From the NCBI GenBank assembly GCA_031254955.1, contig JAIRTK010000507.1, positions 1 to 5,088 of the forward strand: a stretch of DNA of 5,088 bases, in the 5' to 3' direction. The position numbers and the translations under genes were made by a program. Below are positions 1 through 5,088 of the stretch, one piece after another. The stretch comes from Opitutaceae bacterium (GTDB lineage Bacteria; Verrucomicrobiota; Verrucomicrobiia; Opitutales; Opitutaceae). How positions within the stretch are numbered: position 1 is the stretch's first letter; each line of letters opens with the position of its first letter. The notes beneath the pieces are model-generated. The model saw only the letters and a list, made by a program, of their open reading frames with translations. It made no database searches and was not told the origin of the DNA.

Positions 1-21
1 GGCGGGACGCCTCGCCCTACC
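1..21. repeat. edge of a small palindromic repeat
   Basis: The first bases contain GGCGGGACGCC followed by TCGCCCTACC. The same 11 bases GGCGGGACGCC occur at 3098-3108 inside the large inverted repeat, and the GGTAGGGCGAGG seen on the other strand resembles the stem bases of the other small repeats in this window. It is probably the end of another intergenic repeat cut by the window edge. Bases 22-64 show nothing recognisable. Confidence 0.25.
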
Positions 22-64
22 TTTAACGGCTTCCTTTGTGTGAGTTTCATTCGCAAAGGGTGTT

Positions 65-210
65 ATACCCATTTCCAATGGGAATTACTCTTTTGTAGGG
101 GCGTCGCTTGCGACGCCCGTTGCTGGTGCGCGGTTATCAAGCCGGGCTTCGCAAGCGAAGCCCCTACATGGCTCTGCTTCTAAAGTGTACTTTTCACTGG
201 GAAGGGGTAT
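65..210. mobile_element. MITE-like element, copy 1 (146 bp)
   Basis: This short non-coding element begins ATACCCATTTCCAATG and ends CACTGGGAAGGGGTAT, so its ends are imperfect inverted repeats. Similarity continues inward to a shared GTAGGGGC next to each internal stem. Inside are two perfect 9-bp-arm palindromes: 99-118 (GGGCGTCGC, TT, GCGACGCCC) and 144-163 (GGGCTTCGC, AA, GCGAAGCCC), separated by a 25-bp core at 119-143. A second copy at 3910-4106 matches at 50 of 54 left-end positions and 63 of 67 right-end positions. Both copies have A-TA-CCC and GGG-TA-T at the ends, which would fit a TA target duplication of the IS630/Tc1 kind, although the duplication could equally be part of the repeat. 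No transposase is encoded, so any mobility would need one supplied elsewhere. It lies downstream of the phosphoesterase gene. Confidence 0.75.
119..143 (-). repeat. inverted core of the MITE-like element, copy 1
   Basis: Read on the minus strand this core is GGCTTGATAACCGCGCACC followed by AGCAAC. Copy 2 has AGCTTGATAACCGTGAGCC followed by AGCAAA on the plus strand at 3964-3988. The core is therefore flipped between the copies, while the flanking stems and ends keep the same orientation. It holds one of the 17-bp units that copy 2 carries four times. Confidence 0.7.
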
Positions 211-338
211 CGGGCTTCTCGTTTCGTCCGGAACCCAATCTGCCCGATGGCGCTTCGCGCTGTCCAGGGCCGGCAGTTTGGGAGGGTTGCGTGTTACGTC
301 AGGTCAAGAAGTGCGCGGCCAGGCGCGGGGTGTCCGCC
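211..338. other. intergenic spacer downstream of the phosphoesterase
   Basis: Between the repeat element and the stop codon of the phosphoesterase gene I see no gene, no hairpin followed by a T-tract on the minus strand, and no repeat shared with the rest of the window. Confidence 0.5.
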
Positions 339-1466
339 CTATTCGCGGGCAATGGTCATCTCGAAGCGGTCAAACGGTTCGTCGCGGTGGGCGAGGTGTT
401 TCGTGGATGGCGAGATTCCGAACAGGGGCGAATACGTGCGCACCGCGATGGTTTTGCCGTCGGGGAAAAACTCCAGGATGCGCAGCCAGCCGTCGCCGCC
501 GTTGCCCTCCCAGCCGCCGCCGAGGGTTTGCACGTTGAACATCATTTGGTGCACGGTTTTGCCGGCGTCGTTGGTGTCGGCGCGGTAGGAGACGTTGTCT
601 TCAAACTTGCCGTTGCCGTTGGCGGTGTGGCCGCAGATGACGAGGCGGATGTTGGGCGTGGAGCGGATGAGTTTTTCCCAGATGTCGGCGCCGTTGTTGT
701 CGGCGAGTTTGTATTTTTCCTTTTCAATGCGGCGGCTGTTTTTCCCGTTGGTGAGGAAGCTGTGCGTCATGAATAGGATTGTGTGGTTTTTATATTTTTC
801 CGAGGTGGCGAGTTTTTTCGCCCAGTCGAGCACGGTGTCGCGCGGGTGGAATTCGGTGGTGACGACCAGCAGTCCGCCCCAATTCGCGTCCGAAAACTCG
901 AAGGCCGCGTTTTCGAGCGAGGGAATGCCGTTGCGGTTCGGGTGGGCGGCGACGCAGATGTCGCGCCACGCGGGGTTGCGCTCGAAGGGGAAATACTCCG
1001 GGAAGCGCGTCATGCCGTTTTCGGAGGATTTGTAGCCGTAGTCGTGGTTGCCGCAGGAGACGATGTAGGGGATTTTGTTGTCAAGTCGCGCGAGCGAGCG
1101 GGAGGCGGACTCCCACATTTCGCGGCTGGTCTGGTTGAGCATTTTCCGGTTGCGGACAATGTTTTCGTTTTGCTCCACCAGGTCGCCGGTGCAGAGCACG
1201 GCCTTTATGTTCAGGGGGCTGATGTTGTCGGCGATCCATAGTGTGCATAGTTCAAAGAGCGGCTGGTTGATGTCGTATTTGGTGTATCCTTGCGGGTCGC
1301 CGAGGAGAATCATGGAAAACGAGTCCGCGTGGGCGAGTTTCTGCGGGTCGGCGCGTTTTTGCGCGCGCAGCGGCGCGGCGGCGCACAGCAGGGCGAGCGC
1401 GACGCCGGCGGCGCGCGCAAGGATTTTGACCGGTGGTGTCTTCGGGAGTTTTGCTGGTGTGTTCAT
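339..1466 (-). CDS. secreted calcineurin-like metallophosphoesterase
   Basis: The 375-residue product probably hydrolyses a phosphate ester outside the cytoplasm; its substrate cannot be told from the sequence. A signal peptide is visible: a basic start, a hydrophobic stretch at about residues 18-31 (AAGVALALLCAAA) and a likely cleavage after APLRA-Q. The metal-site motifs of the superfamily follow in order: GDPQ at 56-59, GDLVE at 94-98, GNHD at 139-142, a lone THS around His235 and CGHT at 278-281. Three differ from the textbook pattern: the first motif has Gln59 where D-x-H has His, the second has Glu98 instead of the usual second Asp, and the last lacks the second His of GHxH (Ala282). 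Asp57, Asp95, Asn140, His235 and His280 are present, so a catalytic site remains plausible. The C-terminal GWLRILEFFPDG and RTYSP stretch (327-346) recalls secreted bacterial phosphoesterases. The ATG start has no clear Shine-Dalgarno sequence but places the signal peptide correctly. The gene follows argG by 123 bp in the same direction. Confidence 0.88.
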   Translation of the reverse strand: MNTPAKLPKTPPVKILARAAGVALALLCAAAPLRAQKRADPQKLAHADSFSMILLGDPQGYTKYDINQPLFELCTLWIADNISPLNIKAVLCTGDLVEQNENIVRNRKMLNQTSREMWESASRSLARLDNKIPYIVSCGNHDYGYKSSENGMTRFPEYFPFERNPAWRDICVAAHPNRNGIPSLENAAFEFSDANWGGLLVVTTEFHPRDTVLDWAKKLATSEKYKNHTILFMTHSFLTNGKNSRRIEKEKYKLADNNGADIWEKLIRSTPNIRLVICGHTANGNGKFEDNVSYRADTNDAGKTVHQMMFNVQTLGGGWEGNGGDGWLRILEFFPDGKTIAVRTYSPLFGISPSTKHLAHRDEPFDRFEMTIARE

Positions 1467-1498
1467 GGGGTTTGCGCGTGGTTCTGTTTGTCCGAAAA

Positions 1499-1529
1499 GG
1501 GCGGGGGTGACGGGGGAAATGACGGGGGG
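1499..1529 (+). other. possible G-quadruplex in the argG-phosphoesterase gap
   Basis: Four runs of three to six G (1499-1501, 1503-1507, 1512-1516, 1524-1529) are separated by 1, 4 and 7 bases, which fits the usual quadruplex pattern. The G-rich strand is the template strand for the two flanking minus-strand genes, so the transcript here would be C-rich. Whether it folds is untested. Confidence 0.4.
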
Positions 1530-1544
1530 AGGCGGGCGCGGCGG

Positions 1545-1568
1545 CGCGGCGCGGGGGCGCGCGCCGCG
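1545..1568 (-). terminator. GC-rich hairpin after argG
   Basis: A perfect 9-bp stem (CGCGGCGCG paired with CGCGCCGCG, loop of 6) starts about 20 bases past the argG stop codon. It is stable enough to pause RNA polymerase or protect the 3' end of the argG message. It is not followed by a U-run on the minus strand, so it is not a classical intrinsic terminator, and read-through into the phosphoesterase gene is possible. Confidence 0.3.
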
Positions 1569-1589
1569 AAACGGGAGAGGCGGCGGGCG

Positions 1590-2822
<1,233 letters not shown>

Positions 2823-2918
2823 GGATAGAGAACAGTTGGAAAAAGAAAGCGGTCAGGATGCCGCGGCGTGGGCGGCACTGCAAACCCAAAGAAATGGGGG
2901 AGGGGGCGAAATGGGGGC

Positions 2919-2947
2919 ATTCAAGGTGGTGTCAGCATCAGAATCAA
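2919..2947 (-). promoter_or_regulatory. candidate argG promoter
   Basis: On the minus strand, TTGATT (2942-2947) and TTGAAT (2919-2924) are separated by 17 bases, the optimal spacing. Each matches the sigma-70 consensus at only 4 of 6 positions. It would give a leader of roughly 90 nt before the argG ATG. It is offered because of its position and spacing, not its strength. Confidence 0.22.
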
Positions 2948-2949
2948 AA

Positions 2950-2972
2950 GGGAGGGGGATGGGGGAAAGGGG
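2950..2972 (+). other. possible G-quadruplex upstream of argG
   Basis: Runs of 3, 5, 5 and 4 G are separated by loops of 1, 2 and 3 bases (A, AT, AAA), a compact quadruplex pattern. It ends three bases from the proposed -35 box of argG and lies on the template strand for that gene. Three more five-G runs lie at 2896-2900, 2902-2906 and 2913-2917, so the whole argG upstream region is strongly G-skewed on the plus strand. Confidence 0.45.
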
Positions 2973-2981
2973 ATGAGGAGG

Positions 2982-3129
2982 GGCGCTCGCGCAAGGAGCG
3001 GCGGCGAGACGCCGCCGGACGCGAGCAACGCGAGCGCCCTGCACTCGCGGGCTGCGCATGGTCCATCGCGTATGGGCGAGGCTTCGCCTCGTCCGGCGGC
3101 GGGACGCCGCCGCTCCTTGCGCGAGCGCC
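2982..3129. repeat. large inverted repeat with 40-bp arms
   Basis: The arms at 2982-3021 and 3090-3129 are inverted copies matching at 37 of 40 positions; the only mismatched triplet is AGA in one arm and GGA in the other. Each arm contains its own hairpin, GGCGGCG-N3-CGCCGCC. The 68-base centre holds a 9-bp-arm hairpin at 3074-3094 (GGGCGAGGC, TTC, GCCTCGTCC, with one G-T pair), which overlaps the inner edge of the right arm, a 6-bp-arm hairpin at 3029-3049, and two near-identical neighbours, ACGCGAGCA and ACGCGAGCG. It encodes no convincing protein. The layout suggests an intergenic palindromic repeat or another small non-autonomous element rather than a terminator, since no T-run follows either side. 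Confidence 0.6.
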
Positions 3130-3277
3130 TTGGGGGGACTCGCCTTTGAATCACATCCGAGGAGAGGGCGGGGCGATTCAATCCGCGGACACGCCCGCCT
3201 TCCGCCTTCCTCGTTCTTGTTCTGAGATTACGCGGACGGTCCGTGGCATTTTTGTCGGGAAGCGGAGTGGCGGAGCC
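3130..3277. other. intergenic stretch without a gene
   Basis: I see no gene here. A 7-bp inverted repeat, TTGAATC at 3146-3152 and GATTCAA at 3175-3181, encloses 22 bases. A short palindrome, CGGAC-G-GTCCG, lies at 3233-3243. Both could be chance. Confidence 0.35.
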
Positions 3278-3334
3278 ATTTTTCAGGCGGGAACACGGTG
3301 GGGCGGCGGGCTTATTTTTCAGGCGGGAGCACGG
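3278..3334 (+). repeat. direct repeat, two 21-bp copies 36 bp apart
   Basis: The unit starts ATTTTTCAGGCGGGA and ends CACGG. Copies at 3278-3298 and 3314-3334 differ at one of 21 bases. A weaker third unit beginning ATTTTTGTCGGGA lies at 3248, 30 bp before the first copy. The pattern looks like a degenerate tandem array with G-rich linkers. Its role is unknown. Confidence 0.55.
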
Positions 3335-3399
3335 AACCTTTCCCGGAGGGGCATTTCATATCGAATCAGTCTTCTCCCGGTATTCTTCCTCTGTATCTC

Positions 3400-3627
3400 A
3401 TGACGCTTTTCCCTCCTCCTCCGCTTCCCGCCGTGCCGCATTATGCGGGCGATTCCGTGCAGGTCGGCGTCACCGACCCGGGGGATTTGCGGCGCGGCGC
3501 GTTGGGGGAACGCCGCATCTTTCGCGCGCCTGATCTGACTTTGCCCGCGCCCGCGCAGTTCGCATCGGAAGTGCCGTTTACCGCCCGGTTTCGCGGCACC
3601 GGGTCTGTCCGCAAGAAGACCGCCTGA
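3400..3627 (+). CDS. possible small protein of unknown function (75 aa)
   Basis: I do not recognise this protein. The frame begins MTLFPPPPLPAVP, contains GDSVQVGVTDPGDLRRG at about residues 17-33, and ends in a basic tail (RKKTA). It has no transmembrane segment, signal peptide or metal-binding motif. In favour of a real gene, roughly two thirds of third codon positions are G or C in a non-repetitive sequence, and the frame ends just before an AT-rich non-coding segment. Against it, no Shine-Dalgarno sequence or promoter is visible, it is short, and it is the only plus-strand gene proposed here. The frame is open further upstream, but that part runs through the direct repeat, so the ATG at 3400 is the sensible start. 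Confidence 0.35.
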   Translation: MTLFPPPPLPAVPHYAGDSVQVGVTDPGDLRRGALGERRIFRAPDLTLPAPAQFASEVPFTARFRGTGSVRKKTA

Positions 3628-3673
3628 CCTGCTCCGGCGCGTTTCTTTTTGTTCAATAAAAACCCGCCATTAA

Positions 3674-3698
3674 ACTGTCCGTATAATTCGTGGACAGT
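3674..3698. promoter_or_regulatory. inverted repeat enclosing a TATAAT box
   Basis: Perfect 7-bp arms, ACTGTCC (3674-3680) and GGACAGT (3692-3698), flank 11 bases that include an exact TATAAT at 3682-3687. A dyad over a -10 box is the usual layout of a repressor site. No good -35 box is found 16-18 bp upstream on the plus strand (AAAACC lies there), so as a promoter it would need an activator or another sigma factor. It could instead form a hairpin. Confidence 0.35.
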
Positions 3699-3735
3699 AA
3701 AGACGAAGCATTGATTCAAGCGCGAAAGGGCGCGG

Positions 3736-3779
3736 AAAATGCGCGAAATACCAGCCTTTTCCTGAGTTTCGCGCCTTTT
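3736..3779. repeat. hairpin with GCGCGAAA arms
   Basis: AAAATGCGCGAAA (3736-3748) pairs with TTTCGCGCCTTTT (3767-3779) at 12 of 13 positions, with an 18-base loop. The surrounding GCGCGAAAGGGCGCGG and the minus-strand ACCGCAAAAATCGCC recall a GCGAAA/ACCGCAAA-type intergenic repeat I associate with several bacterial phyla. That association is from memory. The minus-strand frame through here is not a believable protein. Confidence 0.5.
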
Positions 3780-3816
3780 GGCGATTTTTGCGGTTATAAA
3801 AAACGAATCTTTATTT

Positions 3817-3892
3817 TGAACAGAAGAAAACAAAGGGAACCAAGAAAACTATAAAAATGCATTCTTCGTTTCCCTTCATTTTTTTCTGTTCA
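3817..3892. terminator. long A/T-rich hairpin, possible terminator
   Basis: Arms 3817-3839 and 3870-3892 pair at 20 Watson-Crick positions plus one G-T, with two mismatches. The conserved ends are TGAACAGAA and TTCTGTTCA, and the inner block is AAGGGAA with TTCCCTT. The loop is 30 bases. Seven T lie inside the 3' arm at 3879-3885 instead of after it, so its use as an intrinsic terminator is uncertain. Confidence 0.4.
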
Positions 3893-3909
3893 CTAAAAAC
3901 AAATCAATA

Positions 3910-4106
3910 ATACCCATTTCCAATGAAAATCACTCTTTTGCAGGGGCGTCGCTTGCGACGCCCAGCTTGATAACCGTGAGCCAGCAAAGGCCGTGAGCCA
4001 GCAACGGGCGCACACCAGCAACGGCCGTGCTCCAGCAACGGGCTTCGCAAGCGAAGCCCCTACATGGCTCTGCTTCTAAAGGGTACTGTTCATTGGGAAA
4101 GGGTAT
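3910..4106. mobile_element. MITE-like element, copy 2 (197 bp)
   Basis: This is the same element as at 65-210, with the same ATACCC and GGGTAT ends and the same two palindromic stems, at 3944-3963 and 4040-4059. It is 51 bp longer because the core carries four 17-bp units instead of one, and the core runs in the opposite orientation relative to the stems. The two stems are themselves near-inverted copies (22 of 24 positions including the GTA/TAC flanks), a structure that could allow the core to invert by recombination. No transposase is encoded. The right end adjoins a probable broken gene at 4106. Confidence 0.78.
3974..4041 (+). repeat. four tandem 17-bp repeats
   Basis: Four head-to-tail units of exactly 17 bp lie at 3974-3990, 3991-4007, 4008-4024 and 4025-4041. 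The first is CCGTGAGCCAGCAAAGG. All share CCAGCAA-N-GG and vary in the first half (CCGTGAG, CCGTGAG, GCGCACA, CCGTGCT). The last two bases overlap the right stem. A single unit (CCGCGCACCAGCAACGG on the minus strand) is present in copy 1, so unit number varies between copies. Confidence 0.75.
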
Positions 4107-4243
4107 CAGTTGTAACGTTCGTCGGCGGACATGGGCATCTGCTTTTCGCCGGCGGCGGTTTTGGCGACATGTCTGCCGGTGGTGATGGTCTTGGTGGTGG
4201 CTTGGTTGTTGTCGGCGGGGACGCGCGTGCCGTCCGGGACGCT
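4106..4243 (-). pseudogene. probable gene remnant, DUF2934-like N-terminal part
   Basis: On the minus strand an open frame of 45 codons reads into the right end of copy 2 of the repeat element, whose terminal bases complete a TGA stop. Codon third positions are mostly C, as expected of a gene in this GC-rich DNA. The peptide has a Thr/Lys/Ala-rich part (NNQATTKTITTGRHVAK) and ends MPMSADERYN. From memory, small DUF2934 proteins have a low-complexity N-terminal part and a domain opening with a similar ERY-x-x-IAEAAY; here the frame breaks just after ERYN. No matching continuation is seen on the far side of the element. No ATG start is found, and the frame runs on through proline-rich sequence towards ftsK, so the 5' limit given is arbitrary. 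The family assignment is tentative. Confidence 0.4.
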
Positions 4244-4249
4244 CCGCCT

Positions 4250-4289
4250 CCGCCCGCCTGTCCTCAAATCTTGAAGAGCGGGCGGGCGG
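4250..4289 (-). terminator. stem-loop downstream of ftsK
   Basis: Outer 9-bp arms CCGCCCGCC (4250-4258) and GGCGGGCGG (4281-4289) enclose inner 6-bp arms at 4262-4267 and 4271-4276. The inner arms pair fully only on the minus-strand RNA, with one G-U, which suits a transcript coming from ftsK. It lies about 120 bases past the ftsK stop and has no U-run after it, so it may be a pause or mRNA-end structure instead of a classical terminator. Confidence 0.35.
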
Positions 4290-4407
4290 GTCGAGCCGGG
4301 TGGCGGGCGGACTGGGCGAGCTGGGCGGGGCAGGGTGAGCTGGGGCGGTCTAATCGGGCCGAGCTGGCCGGGTAGCCGGGCGCGGCGAGCGGGGTTGGGG
4401 TTGGCGG
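4290..4407. other. G-rich spacer after ftsK with GAGCTGG repeats
   Basis: Three GAGCTGG motifs (4318, 4337, 4361) lie in G-rich surroundings at spacings of 19 and 24 bases, suggesting a decayed tandem repeat. On the minus strand it can be read as a proline-rich frame, but this looks compositional. No gene is supported. Confidence 0.3.
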
Positions 4408-5088
4408 TTACAGGGTGTCGAGGTCGATCAGGATGTCGCGGGGGTTGGAGCCGTTTTCGGGGCCGACGAGGCCGTTTTCTTCCATCTGGTCCATGATGCG
4501 GGCGGCGCGGTTGTAGCCGATGCGGAGGCGGCGTTGCAGGGTGGAGGTCGAGGCGCGGCGGGTGGTCTTGATGATTTCCAGGGCTTTTTTATAGAGTTTT
4601 TCTTCTTCGCTCAGGCCTTTGTAGTCTTCGTTGTCTTCGTCGTCCATGTCGGCGGCGGCGTCGTCTTCGATGGCTTCTTCCACGTCTCGCGCGTAGCGGG
4701 GGGGGCCGTTGCGTTTGAGGTGATCGACGAGGGCGGCGATTTCTTCGTCGGAGACAAAGGCGCCTTGCGCGCGCACGAGGCGCGAGGTGCCGGGGGGGGT
4801 GAAGAGCATGTCGCCGCGGCCAATGAGGGTGTCGGCTCCTTTGCCGTCGAGGATGGTGCGCGAGTCGACTTGCGAGGCGACTTGGAAGGCGATGCGCGAG
4901 GGGAGGTTGGCTTTGATGATGCCGGTGATGACGTTGACCGAGGGGCGTTGGGTGGCGATGATGAGGTGGATGCCGGCGGCGCGGGCGAGTTGGGCAAGGC
5001 GGGCGATGCTGGTTTCGATTTCGGAGGGGGCGACCATCATGAGGTCGGCGAGTTCGTCGATGATGATGACGATGTAGGGGAGGTGGTC
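4408..5088 (-). CDS. ftsK: DNA translocase FtsK, C-terminal part (cut by window edge)
   Basis: FtsK is a hexameric, ATP-driven DNA pump anchored at the division septum, which moves the chromosome ends and dimer-resolution site into place. The 226 residues here begin inside the motor domain. The Walker B segment YIVIIIDELADLMM (fragment residues 5-18, with Asp11 and Glu12) is followed by LARAAGIHLIIATQRP and by the NLPSRIAFQV and DTLIGRGDMLF blocks. An acidic linker (about EDDAAADMDDEDNED) then leads to the gamma winged-helix domain at about 162-222, with LQRRLRIGYNRAARIMDQME, the part that reads the orienting DNA sequences. The stop after DTL lies just past this domain, as in normal FtsK. The Walker A motif, the N-terminal membrane part and the start codon lie beyond the window. 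SpoIIIE-type translocases share this architecture, but FtsK is the default outside spore-formers. The gene has no coding partner downstream. Confidence 0.96.
   Translation of the reverse strand, partial: DHLPYIVIIIDELADLMMVAPSEIETSIARLAQLARAAGIHLIIATQRPSVNVITGIIKANLPSRIAFQVASQVDSRTILDGKGADTLIGRGDMLFTPPGTSRLVRAQGAFVSDEEIAALVDHLKRNGPPRYARDVEEAIEDDAAADMDDEDNEDYKGLSEEEKLYKKALEIIKTTRRASTSTLQRRLRIGYNRAARIMDQMEENGLVGPENGSNPRDILIDLDTL

Larger units (their letters stand above)
3641..3900. other. AT-rich segment bounded by a direct repeat
   Basis: This segment is clearly richer in A and T than its surroundings. It opens and closes with related 23-base sequences, 3641-3663 and 3878-3900, matching at 19 of 23 positions and sharing GTTCA-N-TAAAAAC. 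Between them lie a TATAAT box inside an inverted repeat and two hairpins. The matched ends may mark a separate inserted unit or simply be recurrent A/T-rich sequence. Confidence 0.35.

Noticed and set aside
108..776. 222-codon plus-strand open frame running from the repeat element into the phosphoesterase region
   Set aside because: Its start lies in the repeat element and the rest is antisense to a well-supported gene.
3441..3833. 130-codon minus-strand frame
   Set aside because: It contains ITAKIAKRRETQEK, the kind of peptide produced by translating the GCGAAA/ACCGCAAA-type intergenic repeat, and crosses two hairpins and the opposite-strand small frame.
3974..4041. Short CRISPR-like array
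   Set aside because: The 17-bp units are directly adjacent with no spacers, and no cas gene is present.
4064..4375. 103-codon plus-strand frame beginning MALLLKGTVHWE
   Set aside because: The N-terminal peptide is merely the translated end of the repeat element, shared with copy 1. The rest is Gly/Ala-rich compositional sequence opposite a more gene-like minus-strand frame.
4611..4997. 128-codon minus-strand frame inside ftsK
   Set aside because: It is a Ser/Pro/Thr-rich out-of-frame reading of the conserved ftsK motor region.

Overview
The window reads as chromosomal DNA from a GC-rich bacterium. The gene set (argininosuccinate synthase, the end of the FtsK translocase and a secreted metallophosphoesterase), the absence of clear Shine-Dalgarno sequences and the many small palindromic repeats between genes would suit a Verrucomicrobiota member such as an Opitutaceae-like bacterium. 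That placement is an impression from sequence style; no marker gene here proves it.

All three confident genes lie on the minus strand. From right to left they are the C-terminal third or so of ftsK (4408-5088, cut by the window edge), argG (1590-2822, complete) and an exported calcineurin-like phosphoesterase (339-1466, complete). argG makes argininosuccinate in arginine synthesis and FtsK pumps DNA during chromosome segregation. The phosphoesterase follows argG by 123 bp in the same direction and may share its transcript, but nothing in its sequence ties it to arginine metabolism.

The rest is repeat-rich. Two copies of a short transposase-less element with terminal inverted repeats (65-210 and 3910-4106) carry the same two palindromic stems and the same ends, but the core between the stems is inverted in one copy relative to the other. 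One copy also holds four tandem 17-bp units where the other has one. The right end of the second copy abuts what looks like the broken end of a small protein gene (4106-4243, minus), and the element's terminal bases supply its stop codon.

The 1.6-kb gap between argG and ftsK also contains G-runs able to form a quadruplex next to a possible argG promoter, a large inverted repeat with 40-bp arms (2982-3129), a 36-bp-spaced direct repeat, a possible 75-codon plus-strand gene (3400-3627), and an AT-rich segment (3641-3900) with a TATAAT box inside an inverted repeat followed by two hairpins. No rRNA, tRNA, CRISPR array or complete transposase gene was seen.
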